A DNA stretch of 23,688 bases from Lachnospiraceae bacterium UBA1258 (GTDB lineage: Bacteria > Bacillota > Clostridia > Lachnospirales > Lachnospiraceae). The DNA is taken from assembly GCA_002308235.1 (NCBI GenBank), contig DBVS01000123.1:6011-29698 (forward strand), given 5' to 3'. Every line of letters starts with the position of its first letter. The first letter of the stretch is position 1. Below are positions 13,423 to 21,263 of the stretch, piece after piece. The translations under genes were made by a program, and so were the position numbers. The notes under the pieces are model-generated. The model had not been told where the DNA came from. It saw only the letters and a program-made list of their open reading frames with translations, and did no database searches.

Positions 13423-14946
13423 GTGGCTGAGGACATGCTCAAATCCATTGAGGAAATAAAGAAAATGCTTGAGGATATCAAGCACGACGGAAATAAGCCG
13501 CCCGAGTTCCACAATCCGGTTTCTCCTGCTGCTGAGGAAGAAACAGACGACGACAGCCCCTATTGCATTAAAAACGGCGCATATATAAAGACATCCGAGG
13601 ACGGAATGCGGGCCTGGATATACTTGAATCCGCCGAGCCATGGGGAAGACTTCTATTCAAGAGAATTGATAGTTCAGTTTATCAGAGAGCACAAGATCGT
13701 CAGGGGCCTTCACGAATCAAATATTTCCGCCATAGCAAAGAAACACGTTTATGAGCGTGAGATAGTCATCGCCGAGGGCAAAGAACCCGTACGCGGTTCC
13801 GACGGTTCCTTTGAGTGGTTCTTTGATATTTCTTCAAAGAAATCCCCCGCCATCCGTGAAGACGGTACGGTGGACTATACTTCCATGTCCGAACTTTCCA
13901 ACGTTGACGTGGGCGACAAGGTTGCGGTTTACCATCCTGCGGTCCCGGGTGAAAACGGCTACGATATCTACGGCAAGGAAATAGTCGCAAAGCCCGTAAA
14001 GGACCTTCCGCCCCTTAAGGGAAGGGGCTTCTCGAATGAGGACGATCCCAATGTTTATATTGCGACCCTCGCGGGAAAGATCTCCTATGCCAACGGCCGC
14101 ATCGACATAAAGAACGTCCACGAGATCCACGGAGATGTGGACCTTATCGTAGGTAAGGTGGAATTCTTCGGAGACATACATATACTCGGAAACGTGGGAG
14201 CAGGCGTAGTTATAAGAGCCAGCCGAAACGTTGCCATCGACGGCGTGGTGGAGTCCGCTACGATCTATGCGGGCGGAGATGTGGTGATCGCCAGGGGCAT
14301 ACAGGGTAACGGCAAAGGAAGCGTAACCGCAAAGGGTGATGTTTCCGCCGACTTTATCGAGTTTGCCGAAGTCGAGGCTACGGGAAATGTAAGATCCAAC
14401 TCCTTTATCAACTCTAAGGTCTTTGCGGAAGGCAAAGTCATTGCCGAGGGTAAGAACGGAGTTATCATGGGAGGTAACGTCCGGGGACTTTTGGGCGTTG
14501 AGGCAGTTAATCTCGGAAACGAAACAGAGCCCAAGACTTTCGTGGGCGCAGGTTATTCCGAAGAGGATCATGACAAGTACATGGCCCTTATGGAAGTGGA
14601 AACGGAAGCCCAGAAGCTTCTTTCCGACACCGTTGACAGAATGTCCGAGATCCTTAAACGCAAGCGTCTCGGAAACGATAAATTCAGTGATGCCTCCGAC
14701 AAGGAGCTTATCGAACTGAATGAAAAGAAAGATAAATATTTTTCAGTCCTTGACCAGACGAGAATGGAAAAAGAAAAGGTCGAGGCAGTTATAGAAAAGG
14801 GAAAGGGGAGCCGTATACGAGTTACCGGAAACGTATTCATGGGCGTTACCATAGGCATAGAAGGATGCCTGTTGCCTATCACGAATCCTACCGTCGGAAA
14901 GAAATATCTTAACGAAGGCGGACGAATAGTTTCGGGAAATATCTGA
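13423..14946 (+). CDS. FapA family protein (DUF342), polymer-forming type
   Basis: A 507-residue protein of the FapA/DUF342 family. The N-terminal region to about 190 includes an acidic, Pro-containing linker. The central region, about 200-360, is a glycine- and valine-rich repeat of short strands (IHGDV, FGDIHILGNVGAG, SVTAKGDV) typical of a right-handed beta-helix like bactofilins and MinC. Next is a long charged coiled coil at about 395-455, then a final beta segment (VTGNVFMGVTIGIEG). Start GTG 13423 has AAGGGGGGTGA just upstream. The family is widespread in Firmicutes, sometimes linked to motility, surface or division functions, but its biochemical role is not settled. It precedes folC by 19 bases, so the two may be cotranscribed. 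Confidence 0.85.
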   Translation: MAEDMLKSIEEIKKMLEDIKHDGNKPPEFHNPVSPAAEEETDDDSPYCIKNGAYIKTSEDGMRAWIYLNPPSHGEDFYSRELIVQFIREHKIVRGLHESNISAIAKKHVYEREIVIAEGKEPVRGSDGSFEWFFDISSKKSPAIREDGTVDYTSMSELSNVDVGDKVAVYHPAVPGENGYDIYGKEIVAKPVKDLPPLKGRGFSNEDDPNVYIATLAGKISYANGRIDIKNVHEIHGDVDLIVGKVEFFGDIHILGNVGAGVVIRASRNVAIDGVVESATIYAGGDVVIARGIQGNGKGSVTAKGDVSADFIEFAEVEATGNVRSNSFINSKVFAEGKVIAEGKNGVIMGGNVRGLLGVEAVNLGNETEPKTFVGAGYSEEDHDKYMALMEVETEAQKLLSDTVDRMSEILKRKRLGNDKFSDASDKELIELNEKKDKYFSVLDQTRMEKEKVEAVIEKGKGSRIRVTGNVFMGVTIGIEGCLLPITNPTVGKKYLNEGGRIVSGNI

Positions 14947-14965
14947 CATCGGTTAGTAAACGGAA

Positions 14966-16270
14966 ATGTCATATACTTACGGTGGGGCGGAAGCCTATTT
15001 GCTCAATATTCCCAGGTTCAAATCCAAAAACGATCCCGATACTACCCGGGCATTTTTGGAAGCAGTCGGAGATTTGAGCGTTTCAATTCCAACGATTCAT
15101 GTTGCCGGCACAAACGGAAAAGGTTCCGTTTGTGCCTATTTGCGTGCGGGCCTTTCCGCCTGCGGAAAGAAAACGGGAGTATTTACGTCTCCGCACCTGG
15201 TTTCCATGAGAGAGCGCTTTAATTACTGCGGAGAAGATATTTCAGAAGGCGAATTCATAGAAGCCTTCGAGGAAGTCCTGCGCCTTCTTGATGAATTTAA
15301 GAAGACCGAAGATCACGAGGAGTATCATCCCTCCTTCTTTGAGTTTCTTTTCTTCATGGCCATGGTGTGGTTTTCCAAAAAGAAACCGGACGTTTTGATC
15401 CTTGAAACCGGTCTTGGGGGAAGGCTTGACGCCACCAACAGTATTTCGGATCCAAGGGTCACCGTTATCACCGAGATCGGCTACGATCACATGGAGTATC
15501 TCGGGGATACAAAAGAGCTCATAGCCCGCGAAAAAGCGGGAATAATCAAGAAAAGCGCCTACTGTGTTTTCTACGATGATAAAGAACCTGCGGCAAACGT
15601 CATAAGAGATGTTGCCAAAGAGCGTGCAAAGGGCTTTCTGGCAGTGGGTCCCGAAAATATTAAGGATTTAGAAACTTCGCCGCAAGGGATTGATTTTCGG
15701 GTAATATATGGTTATGATAATTGTGCTGATTTTTCCCTTGATACAAGAGCGGTCTATCAATCGGACAACGCCGCCCTTGCCTACGGAGCCCTCATTCTTC
15801 TTTCGAAGTTTGACGACTGCGTGATTGATCTTGAAACGGCGCGTGCAGGCTTTAAAAGCTGCCTCTGGCCCGGCAGGATGGAAGAGGTCGAAAAGAACCT
15901 CATTCTCGACGGCGCCCATAACGAGGACGGGATCAAAGCCTTTATAAAGAGCGTGGCCGTGGACGGAGCACAAAAGAGAAACCTTCTTTTTTCCATGGTG
16001 GCAGACAAGCAGGTCGAGACCGTGGTCAGACTCATTTGTGAGAGTGCTCTGTTTGAAAATGTTTATTTGTGTGTTCTCGATTCGCCCAGATTTGCCGGGC
16101 TTGACCGGTTAAAGGCGGCATTTGCGGAACACGGGGGTATATCGGTAAAGTGTTTTGAAAGTGTCTCCGACGGACTCTCGGTAATGAAAGAAGAGTCGAA
16201 AGATTCGCTTATGTACGTGGCGGGTTCTTTGTATCTGGTCGGAGAAGTCAAGGCTTTTTTGAAAAAATGA
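14966..16270 (+). CDS. folC: Folylpolyglutamate synthase / dihydrofolate synthase
   Basis: A 434-residue Mur-ligase-superfamily enzyme that adds glutamate to folates (and may also make dihydrofolate from dihydropteroate), using ATP in the cytoplasm. Motifs are the P-loop HVAGTNGKGSV (GTNGKGS at 48-54), the substrate loop TSPHL, the ETGLGGRLDATN block, EIGYDHMEYLG, and a C-terminal glutamate-ligase domain beginning near LWPGRMEEV and LILDGAHN. Length is normal. The ribosome site before ATG 14966 is weak (CGGAA), so translation is probably helped by ribosomes finishing the upstream gene. It is followed immediately by a small coupled gene. Confidence 0.96.
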   Translation: MSYTYGGAEAYLLNIPRFKSKNDPDTTRAFLEAVGDLSVSIPTIHVAGTNGKGSVCAYLRAGLSACGKKTGVFTSPHLVSMRERFNYCGEDISEGEFIEAFEEVLRLLDEFKKTEDHEEYHPSFFEFLFFMAMVWFSKKKPDVLILETGLGGRLDATNSISDPRVTVITEIGYDHMEYLGDTKELIAREKAGIIKKSAYCVFYDDKEPAANVIRDVAKERAKGFLAVGPENIKDLETSPQGIDFRVIYGYDNCADFSLDTRAVYQSDNAALAYGALILLSKFDDCVIDLETARAGFKSCLWPGRMEEVEKNLILDGAHNEDGIKAFIKSVAVDGAQKRNLLFSMVADKQVETVVRLICESALFENVYLCVLDSPRFAGLDRLKAAFAEHGGISVKCFESVSDGLSVMKEESKDSLMYVAGSLYLVGEVKAFLKK

Positions 16271-16280
16271 GGTGGACATT

Positions 16281-16424
16281 TTGATCGATTTTGATGAAGA
16301 AGTAAAGAAATTCTATCCGAGTCTTGAAGTGGCCGACGTTCAGGAAGCCATATATAATCAGGAACTGGTTGATGCTGCGGATATCTTCATCCGCATGATA
16401 AAGGACGACAATAAAGACGATTAG
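16281..16424 (+). CDS. Small acidic protein, 47 residues, unknown function
   Basis: A short gene that is easily missed because it starts with TTG. GAGGTG (16269-16274), overlapping the folC stop, lies six bases before TTG 16281, and the frame runs 47 codons to TAG 16424, eleven bases before the next ATG. The product is acidic, with two amphipathic helix-like segments (FDEEVKKFYPSL and VQEAIYNQELVDAADIFIRM). It has no cysteine, membrane segment or recognised motif. Tight packing between folC and the zinc-ribbon/TPR gene, good ribosome site and protein-like composition support translation. It may be an accessory partner of either neighbour; function unknown. Confidence 0.75.
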   Translation: MIDFDEEVKKFYPSLEVADVQEAIYNQELVDAADIFIRMIKDDNKDD

Positions 16425-16435
16425 GGAGTCGCATA

Positions 16436-17851
16436 ATGAGATGTTACAACTGCGGATGCGAGCTCTCGGAACACTCTTTCTGCACCAATTGCGGTGTGGA
16501 TGTGGCCCTTTATAAAAAAATAATCCGTACTTCGAATTATTTCTACAATCAGGGGCTGGAAAAGGCCAAAGTAAGAGACCTTTCCGGAGCCATCGTATCC
16601 CTGCGCGAAAGCCTGAAATTCAATAAGAACAATATCAAAGCCCGAAACCTTCTGGGGCTTGTTTACTATGAACTCGGTGAGCTGCCCGCAGCTCTCTGCG
16701 AGTGGGTTATCAGCAAGAACCTTCGCGGCAAGAAAAACCTTGCCGTCGACTACATTGACAAAGTCCAGTCGAATCCCGCCAAACTTGAAGCTACAAACGT
16801 TTCCATCAGAAAATACAACGTGGCTCTCGAATACTGCAGGAAGCCCGAAAAGCAGGGCGTCGATCTGGCAATCATCCAGTTAAAGAAGGTTGCTTCCCAG
16901 AGCCCCAACTTTATCAGGGCTCATCAGCTGCTGGCTCTTTGTTATCTTGCGGGCCGGAAGGCGGAAGCCGCCAGACGCGTACTGGAGCACTGCAGGACCA
17001 TCGATGTAAACAACACCCGGACCCTTCGCTACCTTGAGGAAGCGGAGGCGATGCTTAAGCCCGCAGACGAAAAGAAGAAGGACAAAACCGCCAGGGAGGC
17101 CGATGAAAAGGACGTTGTATCCTACACCGTGGACAATGAGACCATCATCCAGCCCAAGGGGATAAGAGAACACCGCGGTTCCAATGCGGTATTAAACATA
17201 CTTATAGGTATAGCGATAGGTTTTTCCATCGCATTCTTCCTGGTGCTTCCCGCCAGGATCCAAAAGGAACGTGCGGATGCCAACGAATCCGCCAAGACCA
17301 TCGGAACACAGTTGGAAGCCAAGAATATTACCATAAACGAGCTTGAACAGACACTGAGCGATCGTAACAACGAGATAGCATCCCTTCGGGAAAGCCTGAA
17401 TGCATATGCGGGCACCGAAGGAACCCTTCTTTCCATGGAAAACCTTTTGAAGGCGTCGGCGGTTTATCTTGAAAACCGTGAAAACTTCCTGGAGGTTGCG
17501 GATTACATCAGAGAAGTGGATGAGTCAAGCTGGACAGATGAGACCAGTGAAAACTATAAGCGCCTTTATATGGCATTAAAGGCCGCCGTGGGCCCCGATG
17601 TGTGCGCCTCATATTATAAAGAAGCGAATACCGCATATCGCGCAAAGGAATATCAGGACGCTTTTGCATATCTTGAGTCCGCCGTGTTCTTTGATCCGGC
17701 CAATGCGGATGCTTTGTATCTCCTGGCAAGAACCCAGGAAGCTCTTGAGAAGGTCGAAGACGCCAAGGTTACCTATAACAAGGTCATCGAGCTCTTCCCC
17801 GGAACCCTTCAGGCCAACAACGCCAAATCGGCGCTTAACAAGTTAAAATAA
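16436..17851 (+). CDS. Zinc-ribbon, TPR and coiled-coil membrane protein
   Basis: A 471-residue protein of mixed architecture. N-terminal CxxC...CxxC zinc ribbon (C3, C6, C16, C19) is followed by TPR-like helices at about 33-205, a basic/acidic linker, one membrane helix at about 252-272, a coiled coil at about 275-323, and a C-terminal TPR block at about 385-471 (YYKEANTAYRAKEYQDAF, then ANADALYLLARTQEALEK). With TPRs on both sides of one membrane segment, it could scaffold proteins across the membrane. There are no catalytic motifs. It is packed after folC and the 47-residue gene, probably in one transcript. The ribosome site is GGGAG before ATG 16436. Similar zinc-ribbon TPR proteins occur in clostridia without assigned function. 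Confidence 0.8.
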   Translation: MRCYNCGCELSEHSFCTNCGVDVALYKKIIRTSNYFYNQGLEKAKVRDLSGAIVSLRESLKFNKNNIKARNLLGLVYYELGELPAALCEWVISKNLRGKKNLAVDYIDKVQSNPAKLEATNVSIRKYNVALEYCRKPEKQGVDLAIIQLKKVASQSPNFIRAHQLLALCYLAGRKAEAARRVLEHCRTIDVNNTRTLRYLEEAEAMLKPADEKKKDKTAREADEKDVVSYTVDNETIIQPKGIREHRGSNAVLNILIGIAIGFSIAFFLVLPARIQKERADANESAKTIGTQLEAKNITINELEQTLSDRNNEIASLRESLNAYAGTEGTLLSMENLLKASAVYLENRENFLEVADYIREVDESSWTDETSENYKRLYMALKAAVGPDVCASYYKEANTAYRAKEYQDAFAYLESAVFFDPANADALYLLARTQEALEKVEDAKVTYNKVIELFPGTLQANNAKSALNKLK

Positions 17852-17852
17852 T

Positions 17853-17873
17853 CCCGCAGGGGCGGGCAACCCC
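17853..17873. repeat. GC-rich dyad after the TPR gene
   Basis: CCCGC (17853-17857) pairs with GCGGG (17862-17866), with an alternative GGGG/CCCC pairing (17859-17862 with 17870-17873). There is no T tract, so it is at best a weak terminator. Its segment GGGCGGGCAA (17860-17869) is the exact reverse complement of 21201-21210 between clpX and lon. Confidence 0.45.
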
Positions 17874-17882
17874 TAAATTTAC

Positions 17883-17911
17883 TGGAAAAGCAATGCGAAG
17901 TGTGGTATAAT
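17883..17911 (+). promoter_or_regulatory. Extended -10 promoter of the tig-clpP-clpX cluster
   Basis: TATAAT (17906-17911) is preceded by TGG, giving an extended -10 element; TGGAAA (17883-17888) is a weak -35 at 17-base spacing. The expected start near 17918 places the small perfect hairpin CGTCT-TTG-AGACG (17919-17931) at the very 5' end of the mRNA, where it could protect the transcript. No CtsR-type heptad tandem repeat was seen. Confidence 0.7.
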
Positions 17912-17998
17912 ATCCAGACGTCTTTGAGACGCAAATGCTTGAAGTGTTTAAAAGCTGATAAAATCGCGCTTCGGTTGAAATAAGGAGGACTAAATTAA

Positions 17999-19282
17999 AT
18001 GAGTGTCAAGGTAGAAAAACTTGAAAAAAGCATGGCAAAGCTTACGGTAGAAGTATCTGCCGAAGAATTTGAGGCAGCTATCGAGAAAGCTTATCATAAA
18101 AATAAGAATAAGATGTCTGTTCCCGGCTTCAGAAAGGGCAAGGTTCCGCGCCCCATGATCGAGAAGATGTACGGCAAGGAAGTATTCTATGAGGATGCTG
18201 CCAACTTCATCATTCCTTCCGCATATGAGAAGGCCTATGAAGAATGCGGCGAGGAGATCGTTTCTTCTCCTTCCGTTGATGTTGTACAGATGGAAGCCGG
18301 AAAGCCCTTCATCTTTACCGCTACGGTTGCTCTTAAGCCCGAGATCAAGCTCGGAAAATACAAGGGCGTTAAGATCGACAAGATCGACCTTACCGTATCC
18401 GATGATGAAGTTAACGCAGTGATCCAAAAGGAACGCGAGAACAGCGCAAGAACCATTTCCGTAGAACGTCCCGTTAAGGATAAGGATGAAACCGTTATCG
18501 ATTTCGAAGGCTTTGTTGACGGTGTTGCATTCGCAGGCGGAAAGGGCGAGAATTATCCCCTTACCATCGGCTCCGGTGCATTCATTCCCGGTTTTGAAGA
18601 GCAGCTCATCGGCGCAGAGATCGGCAAGGAAGTTGAAGTTAAGGTTACCTTCCCCGAGGATTATCATGCAGATGATTTAAAGGGCAAGGCAGCAGTATTT
18701 AAGTGCACCGTTAAGGAAGTTAAGGAAAAAGAACTTCCCGAACTTGATGACGAATTTGCAAGCGAGGTTTCCGAATACGAGACCTTCGAAGAGTATAAGG
18801 CAGCAACTTTAAAGAACCTTCAGGACAAGAAGGCCGCTGATGCAAAGTCCAAGAAAGAAGACGCAGTTATCGAAGCAATCGTTAAGGCATCCGAGATCGA
18901 GATTCCCGCACCCATGCTTGATACCGAAAAGCGTCGTATGCTTGATGATTTCCAGCAGAACATCAGATCGCAGGGTCTTTCCATCGAGCAGTACTTTAAG
19001 TTTACCGGTCTTGATGCGGAGAAGCTTATGGCTCAGGTTGAGCCCGGCGCCAAGAAGCGTATCGAATCCAGACTCGTTCTTGAGAATGTTGCAAAGGCCG
19101 AGAACATTACCGTAGACGAAGCCGATGTTGAAAAAGAGATCGCACGCATGGCAGAGAGCTACAAGGTTGACGTTGAAAAGATCAAAGACTACCTCGGCGA
19201 ATCCGGAAAGAAGGACGTGCATAACGACCTTGCTATCCGTAAAGCTCTTGACTTTGTTGTTGAAAACGCAAAGGAAGCTTAA
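17999..19282 (+). CDS. tig: Trigger factor (ribosome-associated chaperone and prolyl isomerase)
   Basis: A 427-residue protein that binds nascent chains at the ribosome exit. The N-terminal ribosome-binding domain carries the signature GFRKGKVP (43-50). The central FKBP-type prolyl isomerase domain spans about 155-240 (DFEGFVDGVAFAGGKGENYPL, split around the GSGAFIPGFE block). The C-terminal helical chaperone arms fill the rest. Length is typical. AAGGAGG (17982-17988) lies ten bases before ATG 17999. Codon use is biased to the abundant set, as expected for a highly expressed gene. It is followed by clpP with only 26 bases between, and a hairpin there suggests coupled translation. Confidence 0.97.
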   Translation: MSVKVEKLEKSMAKLTVEVSAEEFEAAIEKAYHKNKNKMSVPGFRKGKVPRPMIEKMYGKEVFYEDAANFIIPSAYEKAYEECGEEIVSSPSVDVVQMEAGKPFIFTATVALKPEIKLGKYKGVKIDKIDLTVSDDEVNAVIQKERENSARTISVERPVKDKDETVIDFEGFVDGVAFAGGKGENYPLTIGSGAFIPGFEEQLIGAEIGKEVEVKVTFPEDYHADDLKGKAAVFKCTVKEVKEKELPELDDEFASEVSEYETFEEYKAATLKNLQDKKAADAKSKKEDAVIEAIVKASEIEIPAPMLDTEKRRMLDDFQQNIRSQGLSIEQYFKFTGLDAEKLMAQVEPGAKKRIESRLVLENVAKAENITVDEADVEKEIARMAESYKVDVEKIKDYLGESGKKDVHNDLAIRKALDFVVENAKEA

Positions 19283-19283
19283 G

Positions 19284-19303
19284 TTTCCTTTAACGAAAGG
19301 AAG
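19284..19303 (+). promoter_or_regulatory. Hairpin masking the clpP ribosome binding site
   Basis: TTCCTTT (19285-19291) pairs perfectly with AAAGGAA (19296-19302) around an AACG loop, with a possible T-G pair outside. The right arm contains the purine tract of the clpP ribosome site (AAAGGAAGG). It starts two bases after the tig stop codon, so a terminating ribosome would cover or open it. Confidence 0.55.
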
Positions 19304-19308
19304 GCAAT

Positions 19309-19902
19309 ATGAGTTTAGTACCTTACGTCATTGAGCAGACCAGCCGCGGCGAACGCTCATATGACATATATTCCAGACTTTTAAAAGAAAGGATCATCTT
19401 CCTCGGTGAAGAAGTTACCGACGTTACCGCAAGCCTTGTGGTGGCACAGCTTCTTTTCCTTGAGGCTGAAGATCCCGAAAAGGATATCCATCTGTATATC
19501 AACAGCCCCGGCGGTTCCGTTACCGCAGGTATGGCTATTTACGATACCATGCAGTTTGTTAAGTGCGATGTATCCACCACCTGTATCGGTATGGCTGCAT
19601 CCATGGGAGCTTTTCTTCTTGCAGGCGGTGCAAAGGGCAAGCGTTATGCTCTTCCCAATGCGGAGATCATGATCCATCAGCCTTTGGGCGGTGCCCAGGG
19701 TCAGGCTACCGAAATTGAGATAGCCGCAAAGCACATCCTTCAGACCAAGGAAAAGCTTAACAAAATCCTTTCGGAAAACACGGGACGTCCCTATGAAGAA
19801 GTTGCAAAGGATACGGACCGCGACAACTGGAAGACCGCGGAGGAGGCCAAAGAATACGGCCTCATCGATGAGGTTATCTACAATCACGACAGTAAAAAAT
19901 AG
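19309..19902 (+). CDS. clpP: ATP-dependent Clp protease proteolytic subunit
   Basis: A 197-residue serine protease that forms the double heptameric chamber fed by ClpX. The catalytic triad is at standard positions: S98 in GMAASMGAF, H123 in EIMIHQP, D172 in DTDRDNW. The N-terminal VPYVIEQTSRGER and the INSPGGSVTAG oxyanion region are also as expected. Length is normal, with no propeptide extension beyond a few residues. Order tig-clpP-clpX-lon is common in bacteria. Its ribosome site is partly hidden in a hairpin (19284-19303), suggesting that its expression follows tig. Confidence 0.98.
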   Translation: MSLVPYVIEQTSRGERSYDIYSRLLKERIIFLGEEVTDVTASLVVAQLLFLEAEDPEKDIHLYINSPGGSVTAGMAIYDTMQFVKCDVSTTCIGMAASMGAFLLAGGAKGKRYALPNAEIMIHQPLGGAQGQATEIEIAAKHILQTKEKLNKILSENTGRPYEEVAKDTDRDNWKTAEEAKEYGLIDEVIYNHDSKK

Positions 19903-19925
19903 TTTTAAACAGACGGAGACAGTAC

Positions 19926-21188
19926 ATGGCAAAAATGTCTGACGGCAAGAAACGCTGCTCCTTTTGCGGAAAAACACAGGACATGGTGGCTAAGCTTATT
20001 GCAGGTCCCGGAGATGTCTTTATCTGCAATGAGTGCGTTGAAATATGTGCGGATATAATTGAAGAAGAGCTTGATGAGCAGGAAGCGGAAGCGGTTGAAT
20101 CTTCCACCGATGACATTAACCTCCTTAAGCCCGCCGAGATCAAGAAATTCCTTGATGAGTATGTTATCGGTCAGGACGCTGCGAAACGCGTGCTTTCCGT
20201 GGCTGTATACAACCACTACAAGAGGATTCTTGCGGACAAGGGCGATGACGATGTGGAGCTTCAGAAGTCCAACATCATCATGGTGGGGCCCACGGGTTCC
20301 GGTAAGACTTACCTGGCACAGACCCTTGCAAAGATAATCAACGTTCCCTTTGCGATCGCCGATGCCACCACTCTTACCGAGGCAGGATACGTGGGTGAGG
20401 ACGTCGAGAACATCCTTTTAAAGCTCATTCAGGCAGCGGATTACAACGTTGAAAAAGCAAGCCACGGCATTGTTTACATCGACGAGATCGACAAAATAAC
20501 CAAGAAGGGCGAGAACGTTTCCATTACCCGTGATGTTTCGGGTGAGGGCGTTCAGCAGGCACTTCTTAAAATAATCGAGGGTACCGACGCCAACGTACCT
20601 CCCCAGGGAGGAAGAAAGCATCCTCATCAGGAACTCATCCCCATCAATACCACCAACATTCTTTTCATCTGCGGTGGCGCTTTTGACGGGCTTGAAAAGA
20701 TAGTCGAGGCTCGTCTCGACCAGAGTTCCATCGGCTTTAATGCGATTGTTAACTCAAAATCCAACAAGGACATCGGAGAGGTCTTGAAGGAGGTTACTCC
20801 TCAGGATCTGGTGAAGTTCGGACTCATCCCCGAATTTGTGGGACGTGTTCCGATTAACGTATCTCTCGAAGCTCTCGACAGAACGGCAATGATCCGTATC
20901 TTAAAGGAGCCCAAGAATGCTCTTATCAAGCAGTACAAGAAGCTTCTTAAGATGGACGGTGTTGAACTTACCTTTGAAGATGACGCCATCGAAGCCATCG
21001 CGGACAAAGCACTTGAAAGAAAGACCGGAGCCAGAGGCCTCCGCTCCATTCTTGAAGGCATCATGCTTGATGTAATGTATAAGATTCCTTCGGACCAGTC
21101 CATCGTAAAATGTACGGTCACAAAGGACTGTGTTCTCGGAAACAGTGAGCCTTTGACGGTTCACAAGGAACTTAAAAAAGCAAATTAA
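19926..21188 (+). CDS. clpX: ATP-dependent Clp protease ATP-binding subunit
   Basis: A 420-residue AAA+ unfoldase that recognises tagged substrates and threads them into ClpP. The N-terminal zinc-binding domain has C11, C14, C34 and C37. Walker A is GPTGSGKT (121-128), the pore loop GYVG is at 154-157, Walker B with DEID is at 186-189, the SSIGFNA segment holds the IGF loop that docks on ClpP, and the C-terminal small AAA domain is intact. The ribosome site CGGAGAC precedes ATG 19926; the gap from clpP is 23 bases. It is followed by a GC-rich palindrome before lon. Confidence 0.98.
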   Translation: MAKMSDGKKRCSFCGKTQDMVAKLIAGPGDVFICNECVEICADIIEEELDEQEAEAVESSTDDINLLKPAEIKKFLDEYVIGQDAAKRVLSVAVYNHYKRILADKGDDDVELQKSNIIMVGPTGSGKTYLAQTLAKIINVPFAIADATTLTEAGYVGEDVENILLKLIQAADYNVEKASHGIVYIDEIDKITKKGENVSITRDVSGEGVQQALLKIIEGTDANVPPQGGRKHPHQELIPINTTNILFICGGAFDGLEKIVEARLDQSSIGFNAIVNSKSNKDIGEVLKEVTPQDLVKFGLIPEFVGRVPINVSLEALDRTAMIRILKEPKNALIKQYKKLLKMDGVELTFEDDAIEAIADKALERKTGARGLRSILEGIMLDVMYKIPSDQSIVKCTVTKDCVLGNSEPLTVHKELKKAN

Positions 21189-21195
21189 CGGGGTT

Positions 21196-21243
21196 CGGGC
21201 TTGCCCGCCCTGCCCTTAAGGCGCCCCAGGGGCGCCTTGTTTG
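21196..21243 (+). terminator. Tandem GC-rich hairpins between clpX and lon (possible terminator or attenuator)
   Basis: Two dyads lie end to end: CGGGC-TT-GCCCG (21196-21207) and the near-perfect palindrome AAGGCGCCCC-A-GGGGCGCCTT (21218-21238), followed by GTTTG rather than a clean T tract. The second could act as a leaky terminator that lowers lon relative to clpX. TATAAT (21244-21249) follows just 14 bases before the lon ATG without a recognisable -35, so a separate lon promoter there is doubtful. Confidence 0.55.
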
Positions 21244-21263
21244 TATAATGGGAATTAATATTT

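Noticed and set aside
13834..14571. 245-codon open frame on the minus strand
   Set aside because: It lies wholly antisense to the fapA-like gene, has no ribosome site and its protein has no recognisable features; GC-skewed codon use of the real gene explains it.
17990..18667. 225-codon open frame on the minus strand over tig
   Set aside because: Antisense to a clear trigger factor gene with strong codon bias, which tends to leave the complementary frame open.
21244..21249. TATAAT as a lon-specific promoter
   Set aside because: No -35 at the right spacing, and transcription would start only a few bases before the lon ATG; kept only as a remark.
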